Positions 36,440 through 49,810 of a stretch of DNA of 64,000 nt are shown in pieces. Position numbers and translations under genes: made by a program. This DNA is from Marsupella aquatica (Eukaryota > Marchantiophyta). Each line of letters starts with the position of its first letter. The first letter of the stretch is position 1. The notes beneath the pieces are model-generated. The model made no database searches, was not told the origin of the DNA, and saw only the letters and a list, made by a program, of their open reading frames with translations. Where the stretch lies: contig OZ316891.1 in NCBI GenBank assembly GCA_973895155.1, positions 14,756,001-14,820,000 of the forward strand. Reading direction: 5' to 3'.

Positions 36440-38637
36440 TACATATAGAAAGAGATGAAGCAGACCAAGTGCATTTGACGAGAGGAGCAAATATGGTTCA
36501 TTGGGTTTTTGTTTTTGTTTTTTTGTTTTTTTTTTTGGGGGGGGAATACATTAGGGGAGAGGAGAGACAACATAAGCCCAGGGGTAGTATGTTTGGGAGG
36601 AGAGTGACTATGGGTTAAGGTCATCCAAAGAAGGTGTTCATTCCCAAGTTCCGTTTTGACGTTGCTCATATATGGTTCATGATTATGGGAGATTGGAGAT
36701 TTTATGTTTGAGGTCTAGTTGAGGCCTCCATGTTCACCTTAGAGTTTAGTAGTTACAGAAAGGAAAGGTACTAATGAATAGGAACCATGATTGGAAATCA
36801 CAGTTAGTATTGTTTGGGCCTCATTGTCCAAACTCACACTCTGGCCAGGTTTTATGGGGTAGTTGCATACCAATGTTGAGTGGATATAGGGTTTTCCTTA
36901 TACGAGCCAGGTAAATGTATAGTGGACATCCCTAGCGGACAAGTTACGGTATTGGACTGGTATATAAGGTATAGATTTCATGATGCCAAAGAACAAAAAT
37001 GCCTAAGTTGGAGTCCCAAAGGCAAGAGATCCACTAGGGAGAGGAAACTAGGTAAGACCAAGAAGATCAAAGAGCCTGAGAGCCCCAAAAAGTACCTAGC
37101 AAAAATAACTAAAACCCTAAGCTCTACTGGGTTTCGTTACCATATCCTAGTGGTGGCCAACCTACAATAGTGAAGAAAATCCAAAAAGTCAAGGACGTTT
37201 AATCACAACACCATTGGGTTTTTCCAGGCTTGTTTGGTACTGGACCTCTATATGGAGTAGATTATACACTAGCTGATTTCTGAAGGGTTAGTTATTGGGT
37301 TTTTAAGATTTCCATCTCAAGGGCTAAGTTTATCTGTACTATTTAGGGAAATCATCCTGTCAGGGTTGGAGTTGCTTTTGAGGTGGCCATGATACCTTAG
37401 TAGTGGAGGTGCTTTTCAATTGGCCATGATTATTGAGTACACAAACCAAAAAAGGATATGATCAGATTGGATAGCTACTGTACCTACACGTAGTACCTAC
37501 TAACCAAAACCCAGTAGGATTGATATCTAATGTACCTACTAACTTTAGTGTACCACCTACTAACCAAAACCCATAGGGTTGGAGATGCTCTTGTCTGCCA
37601 CCGGCCATCATTGTTCTGTTTTTATTGTATTTTCGGAATGTACTGTAAGTTTGGCTCCTCGCTTCCTTCTAAAGTTGACGTTGATAAGTCACCATTTTCT
37701 CCTTTGACTCATTGACCAAACACTCCACAGGGGAAGAGTTAGTTTGTTCTCTGTAAGTGCACATTCTGGGGAAGAAGGATTTTATGTGCACTAAACTGTT
37801 TTGCATAAGTGCAAACCCGCTAGAATTTGCCATATTGATAAGTGGCTTGTCCATCTCTGAGCAGTCTCATGACTCCTCACAAGAATTGTACATCCTTTCC
37901 TAAATTTGGTGTCCAACTCCATAAGTACATCTACTAAAGAAGGGGTGTGCATTTCCTATAAAAGCATCGTGAACAGTTACTGGGTTGGTGTACTGTGACA
38001 CGATGTTGACCAAACCAAACCCCATGGTTTATTTGAATGTTAGCTTAATGGGTTTTTCTGTTATTGGATCTGTATATGAATTGCTGCATAGCCCATTGAT
38101 GACGTATAGGATAGGATTCAGTCCAGGGTCCTCCAAAATATAATCATTACTATCCAAGGGTGCCTATTTGAGTACCTACTAAAAAACAGCCCAACCATTG
38201 GACTTGCATTTTGACGTATTATCCTTGCTATGAATAATGTATACAGTAACGTAACGAAATAGCGTACATCGTTGGAGATGCTCTTCGACAGGACTAGACA
38301 GGATCTGTAGGCTCTAGATTCATTGCGGTGCGCTACATTCAATGGCGTTGGCTTTGGCGTTTGTATGTTTGTAGTATTGCCGGTATCTTGATACTGTCAC
38401 CGAAAGAATATTAATTTGCAGAACAGTACTCCAATTCTGTTGATTGTGAAGCGTGTCTTCGATTCCGGGAGTTGCTACCATAGCTTTTCCTCCCAGCTCT
38501 AGGGTTTCTTGCTTTGTGGTGACAATCTGCAATTGCTCCGAAATTTTGATTTCTTTCTTTGCACTCAGAAGAGTGCACTGACATTTTGCTCAGAGTGCTT
38601 TGTGAGCATCGTATCGCCGGGATTCGAGTTTTGTAGA
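36440..38637. other. spacer between Helitron and GRAS gene
   Basis: Contains a poly-T/poly-G stretch near 36510-36545, repeated cctactaaccaaaaccca words near 37.5 kb, and two isolated ggagatgctct motifs (about 37.58 and 38.27 kb) that match the end of the 59-kb MITE but lack a partner. The last few hundred bases should contain the promoter and 5' leader of the GRAS gene; no clear TATA box could be singled out. Confidence 0.4.
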
Positions 38638-41126
38638 ATGGTAGAATTTAATGCGAAAAGTCCAGGGAGCCAACATCCGGTAGAGGAGAAGTTCTCGTAT
38701 GTACGCTTGGAGCATGATCCTGGTACTCGACTACAGACGGGAATTGAGCAAGGCAGCTTGATGTCGATGGTTAATGGTGAACTCCACCCATCGGAGGTGT
38801 GGTTCTCCAATGGCCTGGACGCAGAGCAGCGAACGGCGTTGCCGATTCATTTGATGGGAGGCTCTGCTCTTTTGGAGGACGAGATCTGGCCAGAATTCCT
38901 TCCGCACCAACCAACTCCGCGCCTCGAAGATGTAGACATGCGGGATGTGCCCAGCTCTCCTTTGTTCGACAAAAACCAGCGAATTGCGCTGCCGGTGCTC
39001 GATGAGATGGATACGGCCCCGGCCCAACGACGTTCGGACACCAAAAGCTCGATGAGCTCGCAACTAAACAATCAATTTTCTTCTTCGGTGAAGACCAAAG
39101 TGCGCTGGCCTGAGGGGAGTCTCCTTGGGAAAGAGCTCAAGAGGCAGAGGTCGGGCGTCCAGAGCCCGTCTTCAACTGCGGCTATCAAGGACAGCGCAAT
39201 CCCAAATTCGGTCTTGCTGCAAGATTTTCAGCACAATTCGGAGAATGTGCTCAGTGGCGCAATTCCATCACAAATCGACACTGTTAACGAATCCGAAATC
39301 CGATCTCTTAGTTTACATGGGCTGGAGTTTGAGGTAAGTCCAGTTGCTGGAGTGAATGTAAGTACAGGAAGCACTTCAGAAACGCCTAGTGCGAATGGAT
39401 CGGAGAGTTCTAATTCAGTTAAGGCAATAGATCAGACGATTCGAGACAACAAGAGCGCCGTCAATCCGCAAATGCCTGCCAAAGCCTTTGCGATAACTCG
39501 AGCGCCCACTGGTACAGATGTTCATAGTAAGGAGTCAGCGGAAAAAGATCATCATGTCAGCACCAATGTGTCATCGGCGTCCAAAGGCTTCCCACCCATT
39601 GGAAACGGGAAGAACGGGGCAAAGTCCCAGCATGTGCAGTTAGTGGAAAGACATACAGGATTCCGGATGATCTCCACTGCAGGAGCGCTAGCAGAATCAG
39701 GCCTACCACATGAGAGCCGCTGGGCCGAGGAACTTCTGTTGGAGTGTGCTCAGGCCATTTCCTCGAGAAATGTTGTAAGAACCCAACATCTGATGTGGGT
39801 CTTGAATGATCTAGGCTGCCTCACTGGTATGTGTATCTATCTAGACGTGAATTGGACCTCGTCTTCTCACCGCTCCTTTCAATCTTAGGCATTTTTTTGT
39901 CCGGTTTTGTTTAAATCTCAGTCTTGTGGTATCACTGCAAGGGCAGTCACCAGGCCCAATCCCGGCAGTAGGCCCAATTCCTTCATGAGAACAACGTCCT
40001 CGGGCGTGAAGTTTCAAGCAAGGTCTGCTGACATTGTGCTTCCTTTGCAGGTGACGCAAACCAGAGGCTAGCAGCGCATGGCCTCAAATCTCTCTTCTGC
40101 AAAGTGACGGGAACAGGGGATGCAGCTGGGATCAATCCAACGCTTGGGGAAGTGAACGCCGGTCCTAAAACAGTCCACCGAGCTTTGTTAAAGTTCCATG
40201 ATGTGAACCCCTGGCATCACATGGTCTACACTGTAGCCAATTCAGTTATGATTGATAATTTTGAGGCCGAGGAAAGAGTCCACGTGATCGACATTGGAGT
40301 GAGCCAAGGAACTCAATGGCCTACTTTCATAGAAGCTCTTGCCACTCGTGCTTCTGGGCCTCCTCTCCTTAGGTTGACGGTGGTCAAAGATGATGATGGT
40401 GCTGGTCGCCCTGGTGTTCAAGAGGGCCATTCCCCCACGGATTTCATGAACCAGTTGGAACGGTTTGCCAAGCTCATGGGCATCAAAATTGAGCTCCGCA
40501 CGGTCGTTAGCTCGCTGGAGAATCTAACTCGCCGTGAGCTTGGCATTAGAGAAGGAGAGGCTCTAGCCATTTGTGCCCAGTTTCGATTGCACCGTCTCTC
40601 AGAGGCAGTGGAACAGGAGAAGCTGGATGAAGTCTCGCAGGGGCTTGGGAAGGCTACGCTGTCACCAAGGGACAAATTTCTTCAGTTTATGCACGGGCTC
40701 CAGCCCAGGGTGGTGATTCTGAGCGAGAATGACACAGACCATCTCGATTCTGACTTCGTCACCAGGTTTCGGCCGACGGTAGACTATTTCTGGAAGTTCC
40801 TAGACTCGACCAGCTATTCATTTCATGGAAAGCAGTCGCAGGAGAGGCAGATTATCGAGTACGAAGCAGCTATGGCCATGGCCAACAATGTCGCTTGCGA
40901 GGGTTCGCACAGAATTGAGAGGAACGAGTCGCACAAAGGATGGACTCAACGAATGGAGAGGGCTCAGTTTGCGCCAGTTATGCCGAGGGAGGAGATTTTA
41001 GAGAACATAAGGACCCTAGTAAGGAAGTACGATGCTAACTGGGAATTCGGAACTGATGTGAATTCTGTCGTTCTTATGTGGAAGCACCAGCCAGTCACCT
41101 TTTGCTCTGTGTGGAAGCCAATATGA
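38638..41126 (+). CDS. GRAS family transcriptional regulator, NSP1-like
   Basis: Two exons, 38638-39826 and 40051-41126, join in phase over a 224-bp GT-AG intron and give 754 residues. The first about 360 residues are Ser-rich and disordered. The GRAS domain follows: first leucine-rich region from W362 (WAEELLLECAQAI), VHVID (the VHIID motif) at 473-477, then LHR II, the PFYRE-equivalent region and a C-terminal SAW block ending in PVTFCSVWK. The wording around HVIDIGVSQGTQWPT, FWKFLDSTS, LVRKYDANWE and WKHQPVTFCSVWK is closest to NODULATION SIGNALING PATHWAY 1. In land plants NSP1 controls strigolactone synthesis genes and symbiotic signalling, usually together with NSP2; a role here is inferred. 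The intron falls in LHR I, whereas many GRAS genes have none. An ATG at 38638 was chosen because upstream codons lack one. Alternative: another lineage-specific GRAS class. Confidence 0.9.
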
Positions 41127-42125
41127 CCCGGGAATAGAGAGAGCTCTTGGCCAGATGACCGATGTCATGTAGTATCAAATTGTGATTTCCAGAAGCGACG
41201 ACGAAAATGTTGACGGATATACGCAAACCTTTCGGGAAGAAATGTGGGACGAGAGACTGCTATAAAAGGAGCCAAAGACAATTATGTGCAAGTGGTGTCA
41301 TCGGATAGAAGTAGTGGTCATCCGGTTGTTTTATGGACAGAACGAGGTCTAGGGTCCGGTGCTTGCGACTGACGTACATTAATTGAGATGGGGTGGTAAG
41401 ATTAATGAATGAGTGCGGGCTCGTGATAATGAAGGTTGTCTCTACGGAAGCCCTGCAAAATTGAGGTCTGACAACGTGTCTGGTGAGTTGATAAACTTGC
41501 CGGAGAAGAAGTAATTTGGCCGTAGGAGAGGGGCTCAGCTGAACCGATGTCAGGAATGTTTGTTAACAGGGATCCAATTCGCTCATGAGCATTCTGGCGT
41601 TGGAAGACTCCACTACTCGGCTGCTCGTGTGACGAGTAACCTTGTATTCTCTTCATTCTCCCGCTTCACTGTGGGCAACCCGGTCTATTGCTGCTGCCTC
41701 GAAATCGACCGAGTCGCCTTGTGTTCACCGTTGCTGTCTGCTTCACAACAGGTTTGTCTACCACTTTGTGTTGTGCTGGTGCTGTCCCTGCCTCCACCCC
41801 TACCCCTGCCACCATTTTTTGAGGTGCCTAATTATCCTTGGTGACCTGCACCGTTCTTTTCCGTGTAGCCTCCACCCTTCGTTGTAGTTGCTCACCTGAG
41901 CAGGTTGCTGCAACCAGAAACTAATCAACCGACGGTCCCGTGGAACCTGCAGGCCCATCACGAAGCACCCATGCGAGGAGAGAATGAAGCTGGAAGAAGG
42001 AGCTTTATGTACTTCTGAATTTGAAAAGATTGTTTGTCTGTGATTCCGTCTAGCATCTTTCTTTGTTGCATTGCCATTCCCTTTCTTTCAACGTGTTCGA
42101 AAATGGTGTAGTCCTCCTACATCAC

Positions 42126-42213
42126 ATAAACTAGCCGGAATCTTCTTTCTAAGAATAAACTAGCCGGAATCTTCTTTCTAAGAATAAACTAGCCGGAATC
42201 TTCTTTGTAAGAA
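42126..42213. repeat. 29-bp tandem repeat, three units
   Basis: Units containing aaactagccggaatcttctt occur three times in a row with one or two changes in the last unit. Confidence 0.88.
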
Positions 42214-42823
42214 TTTACTGTGACTGTTCTTAGACGGAAAGTTTTTTCTAGTGAATGATTAAACATTAATGAAACAAGGCATCTTCTACCATCATTATGG
42301 TATCATCTCAAACGTACAGTGGGGCCTGAGTATCTACTGGTTGTCGTGGTGTTGAAGCTTTAACTAACGACACTCCTTTCATGACATTTAGTGGGGGAAA
42401 AAAAGCCTGCGGTTAAAACCAGTTGATGGATGGCATATAGCAGGAGCTGCTATATGGTGAATCTCACTCTCATGTTTTGTCTTATTCATATTTGTGTATC
42501 ATGAATTTTTATTTGAATGCCCCTTAACAAGGGGCATCCTTTGTATCACATAGACTTTTAATTCATTTTTGGACCCCTTTAAATTTTTGGTATTCTATAA
42601 TGTTTTGAATTTATTTTGGCAGCCCCCTTAATTTGTAAACTTTGTTAAATCCTAGAGAGAAACTAAGGGCTTCATTTTCTACCGCGTTTAAGTATACTCA
42701 TGAGTGAGAGGAATGATTCTAAGAAATGTCAGCACATCCTGTCTTAAGTTCCCCTCGTGGCTTTCTTTCCTAAGTTTATGGTTTTTATTGAATAAAAGTC
42801 ATTAATAAGACACACTAAAATAC

Positions 42824-43022
42824 GTGCACAACTCGTAGGATCTTTGTGTAATAAAATTGTACTTTCCATTGGTCACTATGTGCTTTTATTGCATGTGTTT
42901 TATTTATATTATTTGATTTCATTGTGCACAACTCGTAGCAACTTTGTGTAATAAAATTGTACTTTCCATTGGTCACAATGTGCTTTTATTGTATGTACTT
43001 TATTTATATTATTTGATTTCAT
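42824..43022. repeat. 100-bp direct duplication
   Basis: The sequence from gtgcacaactcgtag to ttatttgatttcatt is present twice at an offset of exactly 100 bp and differs at only a handful of positions, so the duplication is young. Confidence 0.9.
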
Positions 43023-43268
43023 TCACATTTAATATGTATTCTAGTCTTACTCTTTAATTTTGTCCACTTAATATCACTACAAGACAAAAAGTAAAGCATG
43101 TTCCAGGATGAGCATGCTATATCGCAGGTAGAGTTCCAATGCTTGTGCCTCAACTGTCAACTTAATAGATGCAATCAGGAAAAGCTATTCTTGCTTTATT
43201 AGTGATTTGCTGAAGGAAACCCGAAAGGGAAAAAAGGGCCTTCAGTACATGTACTTTCTCTCCTTCAC

Positions 43269-43430
43269 ATTTTTGCTTTTTAAGTGATCCGATGTGATAG
43301 CCAATCAAGTGACTACTAGTGAAACAGGTAGTGCTATTTCAGAAGATTCGCATTTGCTATTTAAGTGATCCGATGTGATGAACAACCAAGTGACCATTAG
43401 TGAAACAGGTACTACTATTTCAGACGACCC
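43269..43430. repeat. about 81-bp direct duplication
   Basis: Two adjacent copies share taagtgatccgatgtgat and tagtgaaacaggta, with moderate divergence. Confidence 0.8.
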
Positions 43431-43666
43431 GCTACCGTCAAAGTAAGCTCAGATATGTTGCTTGCCGTCCAGAACAGCAATACATCTCTGGAACTGCGAC
43501 TGGCTCTAAGACGTCTTAGTGCAACTTCTGCAAAACTTCTCAAAACTTCCCATGTGGGTATTTGCTCCCGGGTTGAGAAAATGTCATGATTTTTTATATC
43601 TGCGCTGATGATGCCTATTGACCACTATGTGCAGTATAGCTACCTAGTTACAAATTCACTCCAGTT

Positions 43667-46600
43667 TCATGGTTGTACAAAAGCAGCTTCTGCAAGGTCA
43701 ATTGCTCGGGATAGCCCTGCAGCCTTGTTGATACACTCCTGATGTTCCGATGCAGGATCACTATCAGCGACTATACCTGCTCCAGCTTGCAAATACACTT
43801 GCCACTCGCGCCTACTGTTTGCATTTCTGTAGGAATACATGGTGTTGTATCTATCAAAAGTAGGGAACACCATGGTCCTTAGTGCCAAAGCAATGTCCAT
43901 TTCACCTGTGAAGGAAACATGGCCAATACCACCGCTGTAGGGCCCTCGTCGTGTGGGTTCCAATTCGTCTATGAGTTGCATTGCTCTGACCTGCAATTCA
44001 AGAAAGCAGTAAGACGATACTTGAATAACATCGTATGTGTATGAAACACACCTTCCAGAAGAATAGGGAGAGAAGTTTGTACGGCTTCTGTGCATGAACA
44101 TAGCTGGAATTCACAGGAAAGGAGATCTGATTCCGTTCCTTTTCAACTCTGGGGTAGGCCAAGAATTTTTCGCAATATGTGAAGAGGGAGTACGCAACAA
44201 CTACTGTACTTAGCAGCTCATCCAGGTACAAGGAAATCGAAAGGATCAGCTGAGCTCACCTTTGGTGCGCCACTCACAGTTCCGACTGGTAGCGCAGCAC
44301 GTAGTGCATCCCAACTTGTCATATCATCCAGAAGATCACCAGTGACCTGCCAACCAAAAGCGAAGAAATGAACTGGAGTCAGAAATCACCACAGGAAAGG
44401 CGTAACTAGGTACAACAAGTAACTTATACGTGAAACAGACTTCACACAACACATAAATCATGATTCTGAAGATGATGATAGGGTGCAAAATCATGCTATT
44501 CAGTACTGACACCCATAGAGGATGCATTTACTTTTCAAATCCTGATTGAAAAACAACTTGTACACCAAATCCCGGAAATCTTATAGACTGTGGAGTAAGC
44601 CAAACCAAAGCTGTTCTCATGGGTTGTGATTTGGAAATAGAACTAAGCCTTACAGTGGAGCTCAAGTGCATAACATGTGAGTAGCGCTCAACCTCCATTA
44701 GCTTCTCGACAACCACTGACCCTGACTTTGAAACCTTCACAGCAACAGCAAGCCAGATCCAAGACATAAAATAAGTGATGACAGAATCCCTAGTGGACAC
44801 ACAGAGTCGATTTACTAATACAACTACATTAAAAAAATCAAGTCATCGTACACAAGATGCCTAGCTAGATTCGCAAGGAAGAAAACAGAACAAATTACAA
44901 AACTTTTGAAATGCCCAGTAGAGGACAAGCTATGAATTAGCTTACCTTCCCAACGTCATTCCGTCCGAGGTCCACCAACATTACATGCTCTGCAACCTCC
45001 TTCTCGTCCTTCCGGAGTCCCTCTTCTAAGAGTTTATCATCTTCAGGAGTTTTTCCTCTCCTCCTCGTCCCAGCAAGAGGCCTGTTAACAACCTTCCCCT
45101 GAAATATCACAATGAAATGATGTCAAAGAAATTTCCGAGGATACGGGTGATTAGAATAGGATACATTAAGGAGAAATATACCGAGGGAAAACAAAATCAG
45201 AAGACTGGAAATCCAGGGACGGTACTCGTTAAGCACCTTCTGTATGCGCGCCAAAATTTCAGGACTTGCACCAACCATAATTGATCCACGAGACTGTAAG
45301 GCGCACAGATTGACCACTACAACATCAGATTCATGAAGTCTCAGCCCGAACGTACATTCCATTATAATCAGATATGAGACGAACGAAGACCAAACATCCA
45401 GCCTCTTCTAGATATAATCTACTCGCATTCATTACCCGAAGTAGTTGAAGACAAACACATTCCTAATATACAGAGACGAACTGTGTTGGCCTTGCAAATT
45501 TTAGCTTGCTTTTAGGAGTAAGAGTTACTGAATAAGTGCATGAAGAAGGCTTCTATTTGTCGAACTGGTAAAATGTTATCGTTCCCCACTTCACAACAAC
45601 CCTAAATAAACCTTGTCAATATGAGACTAATCTTACTGCACATTCTTCTCTTCATGATGTTTCTTAGAGAGGCAAACCTGCAAGTAGATCATATAAGGAC
45701 TGGGATTAACCACCCTCAATGCACGATAAACTTCAAATGGATCTGCAAATGTGCGGCGCTCAAACCGCTGGCTGAGTACAATCTGGAAAATGTCTCCGGC
45801 CAGAATGTGCTCCTTGGCTTCCAAAATCTTGGCCTTGTACTCGTTCTCTGTCATGTTGGAGACTTGACTTGGTTCCCAATACTGTCCGAGCTTAAGATCG
45901 ACAGTCCCGGCCAGAAGTCTCACCCTGAAACAGAGCCCACACATCCCTCGTTCACAACAGGACCCCACCACTGAACTATCCTTTGGAAGAGACTAGCTGC
46001 AACCGGGCCAACAATGTCAAAATTTGGCCGTTTCAGTTCACTACTTGACAGAATTGGATGAGCATTCAGAACGTGGTAATCATGATTCTCAGAAAAGTGA
46101 CACAAACCCTTCAGAGTTTTGCAGTCGATCCACTAAAAGATCAAGTCGGCGCTTCCCATCATTGTACGCAGCTGCTGGAGTCTCAAAGTGGTCCATTTGC
46201 ACCCAGTGGATAGCGTACACAAGCTATACATTTCCAGGACTTCAGTCAATAAGGTGAATTCGGAACATGCTGCGGAACCTTCCCATCAAATCTCCTGCTA
46301 GCACTTACATAGCCCAGATGGCAAATCTAAAGTTTAAAGGACAGACGTCTGACTGGATGCGTTAAATCATGTAGAACAACATTGTTCGAATAAGCTTGAA
46401 GGGAAGTCTATTGTTGTCATCCACCCGGGCTCTATGACTCCCCTAGGCTCTAGGCCTCACATGCTAGGATCATTGTACTGGAATTGTGATAAAGCCAACG
46501 ATACTCAGTGACCGCTCAAGCAGGAGTATTGAAAGTCTATACGAAAGGCACAACCAATCGATATCTAGCTCCCACCAAGACAGTCTCTAGATAAGCCACA

Positions 46601-48352
46601 AAAGATACCTTAGAGACGTGATCAAACACAACGACATCAGTGTATAGTCCCAAGTGAATATCAGGTAAGCCTCTGTCGTCTTCTGGGGCACCGCTGAATG
46701 GCAGCTTTTTCCTCTCAACGTATCTCATTGTATCATATGAAAAATAGCCTACCCAACCACCTGCACCAAAATTTCGATGTGCGATTATTCTCCGGTCCAA
46801 AACACCACAAATTGGGTTCCAGGGACGCGGCTTAACACAAATTGGTAATGGTAATGGTAACGTATTATAAGCTCCGGGACCATAAAAGTCAAAGGAGCTG
46901 CAACAAAAATGAAAGTACAATGCAAAGGCTGCCAGGACTGACATCAACCTCCCTGCAGACCTATACTGGACTAAGTCGACAATTCCCTTACGTCATATCA
47001 TGGTTCTAAGTAATGAGCTCCTGTAAACTAAGGACAAAATTAAAGAAGTAGGCAGGTATAACGTACCACAAAACACATCGGGAAGTCCCTCCACCTTGAC
47101 AGGCTTCCACTTGGAAGTTATGTCTCCCGGTGCACTCATTGGGTCCTCCACAACCCTCTCCTCCCTTGAACCCTCCTCATGGTTCAGAACCGTCAGGCTG
47201 TTCTCCTTGGCAATGATCTCCATGGCCGGCTGAGCTCCAAGCATGCTGAATTGCCCCTGCGTTGGCCACAGAAGAACAATCTCAAACTTACAGCAGAACA
47301 ATCAGAAAAAATTATCCGATAAAGTGGTCAACAACTAGGAATGAGGCTTGCCATCATGCTGAGGGTAAGCTCAATTACTAATTGCCACGAGGAAGACACA
47401 TTGCTTCACATACCGTATGGCTCGAGACCTCTCCGTGTTCAATCGATTCGAAGAGAAAGCTGGGAGCGTCTCGCTCATCCTCCTTCACAAGGCATCGGTA
47501 AGCTAGCACGGGCGTGAGCTGGTCCGAAAATATTCGCTTAAAAACAGGTATCAGACTCCCCTTCTGGGCTGCCTCCATGAATTGAATTCGATCTTCACAT
47601 CAGGAATTGAGACAGCAAAGAAAGAGTGTGCAGCTCCTGTAATTAGATTCACAGGTCAAGGAGACGAGAAAGCGACGACCCAACATTGTTCCTGCTAATG
47701 AGATTCAGATTTCAATTTGAGGTCACGGGAGACAACTAATGAAACTAATGACTCAAATTCCAAACCTCGAGCTCGAAAATTACAGAACAGCTCGTCTGAT
47801 GAGACAGGTCGAGGAGCTCAGTCGTCGAATTTTTTTCAAAACGAGATTGGACCAAAATGAATGGACCAAAATGAAAAGCCGGTCTCAAACTGCACCAGGC
47901 TGAGATGAACGTAGGATACAATTGACAGTATCTGCAGAATTTGGACTTACTGTACTATTAAAGAGGGGGAGATACAGAGATGGAGAAACGGAAAGGGGAC
48001 ATGAAGAAAGCTTACCGGGTGACGAATCCGGAGCATCCACTGGAGCTGACCCGGGTACTGTGCGCAGAGCCGAGCAGGTCCCGGCGGCTCGACGGACCCC
48101 CGGCTTCTGAATCTTGGCAAGATTCGCACATCCAATGCCCGCAGCAGCTCGGCCGCGTTGTGACAGAGACGGTCCCTCTGCCATGGCGAAGAATTTGGAT
48201 GCTTCAGAGACGGACATGAGCGACCTCGAGCAGCCAACGCAGCAACGAACTCCATCCGCCCCAACTGCGGCATTAGGAGCTACAAAACGACCTATTGCTG
48301 GTGTGCTTGCCATTTTTTCCAAGCCGAAGGGAGCCGCCTGCAAACTCTTCAT
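43667..48352 (-). CDS. ASA: anthranilate synthase alpha subunit, plastid
   Basis: Catalyses chorismate plus amide nitrogen to anthranilate, the first committed step of tryptophan synthesis, with a separate glutaminase (beta) subunit. Eleven exons chain without a phase error: 48016-48352, 47414-47592, 47067-47256, 46609-46760, 46108-46223, 45678-45924, 45237-45293, 44946-45098, 44654-44734, 44260-44346 and 43667-43990. They give 640 residues. The first about 100 residues are Ser/Ala/Gly-rich and basic, as expected for a plastid transit peptide. Component I signatures are clear: SFLFES at 157-162 (the tryptophan-binding motif region), [32 protein letters not shown] at 431-437, [13 protein letters not shown] ending at 474, [16 protein letters not shown] and [10 protein letters not shown]. 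All catalytic-region motifs look intact. Feedback inhibition by tryptophan is expected from the family. The donor of the fifth exon (gtttgt) is weak but the phase fits. Confidence 0.95.
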
Positions 48353-48939
48353 CGTGCCTCCGGTAATGGATTGCCACTATGATCTAGCAGATATTCCGGG
48401 AACCAGAGCAGCATAGATCCTGGGAGACTCCCCACCTCTTTGAGAGGAATGCCCCCTCAACCGTCGAAAAACCCTCTGGGTTGGAATTCGCTGAACAGGA
48501 AATTCATCAGTCAGCGACAGAGCAACATACAGACAAAGTCAGGTTGAGGATTGAGCGATGCCGTGTAAATCGCGTGGGGCCGGACCTTTGAAATCAACGG
48601 AACCAGAAGTGGATTTGAGGCAGAGCAGTAGAAAGACTGAGAGTCAGATTCAACGATGGCGCAGAAATCGAGTGGGGCCCGACAGTCCGAGCTCGGGGCA
48701 GAAGATTTCCAAGCCGGATAGAAAGAATATTTAAAGCATGGAGAGAAAATTTGCCGCGAGATTTTCGTCTCCGACTTTTCAGAAAATCGAAAAGACAGTG
48801 AAGGCAGAAATCATCAGAGTGCGAAAGAGGATGGACATTGTAGAGAGGCTAGGAAGAGAGCCTTGATCGAGCCAGACACGAGCATAGGAAATGTTTCGTT
48901 GGAGTTGCCTTTTTGGCTACTGTATTGCTTGGTGGATGT

Positions 48940-49390
48940 CAACCAGCTCTGGTTACTCTGGTTATGGCAGACTACTGTAGTTAACCAGAGTAACCCAAAC
49001 TCATGTACAGTAGAAGATAACCGCAGTTTGGGCTGGGGTGTAAGCTTGTAACCCTCTGACCACATATTGAGTAAAAGTTGACTAGCGGGCAACTGAGATG
49101 CTCTGGTCATGTTCACACTAGTTAACCAGAGTTACCCAAATTCAGGTATAGGATAATGGCGGTTTGGGCTGGGGTTACTAGCTTGTAACCCTCTGACCAC
49201 ATAGTGAGTGAAAGTTGACTGGCAGGCAACTGAGATGCTCTGGTTATGTTCACACTAGTTAACCAGAATAACCCAAATTCATGTATAGGATAATGGCGGT
49301 TTGGGCTGGGGTTACTAGATTGTAGCCCTCTGACCAAAACATGGTAAAAGTTGACTAGTGGGAAACTGAGAAGCTTTTCCTAAAGGTGGT
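48940..49390. repeat. about 137-bp tandem repeat, three copies
   Basis: The marker gtttgggctgggg occurs at 49026, 49162 and 49299. Units also share gttaaccagagtaaccc, gtaaccctctgaccacat, agttgact and gagatgctctggt. The last word resembles the terminal repeat of the 59-kb MITE, and the ggtctggggttactac stretch beside that MITE resembles part of this unit. Confidence 0.88.
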
Positions 49391-49629
49391 GTTAACTAGC
49401 TTGGCATTGTGGTTAAACACTGAGTTATAAGGTGTTAACCAGTTTTGGACGGGTATACTAGCCCAGAAAGGTATTGCCTCCAAGTAAGAGTAAGGTAGTG
49501 CAATACCCAAGCTGGTAGATATAAATTTTAGCTTGGTAAATAGTCCTTTCATTTTTTATTAGTGCCTGGCCCTAAATCTTTGGCATGGATTCCTCTCTGC
49601 TTGCTAAAACTGTGTACTTAATTCTATTG

Positions 49630-49810
49630 CGTTAGTATCTTTCTTTTCATTTCTACAATGGATCTCAATTGTTCAAGCCATATGAAACTTACCCATTTTC
49701 TTTTCATTTCTACAATGGATCTCAATTGTTCAAGCCATATGAAACTTACCCATTTTCTTTTCATTTATACAATAGATCTCAATAGTTCAAGCCATATGAA
49801 ACTTACCCAA
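49630..49810. repeat. 57-bp tandem repeat, about three copies
   Basis: Units with tacaatggatctcaattgtt and catatgaaacttacccattt repeat at 57-bp spacing. Since 57 is a multiple of three, one frame stays open through the array, but it has no wider coding context. Confidence 0.9.

Larger units (their letters stand above)
41127..43666. other. spacer between convergent GRAS and anthranilate synthase genes
   Basis: Contains the 3' untranslated region of the GRAS gene (no exact end visible), three small tandem duplications annotated separately, and AT-rich filler. No further gene could be supported. Confidence 0.5.

Noticed and set aside
37575-38285. A second MITE bounded by the two ggagatgctct motifs
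   Set aside because: Both motifs are in the same orientation, so they are not terminal inverted repeats of one element.
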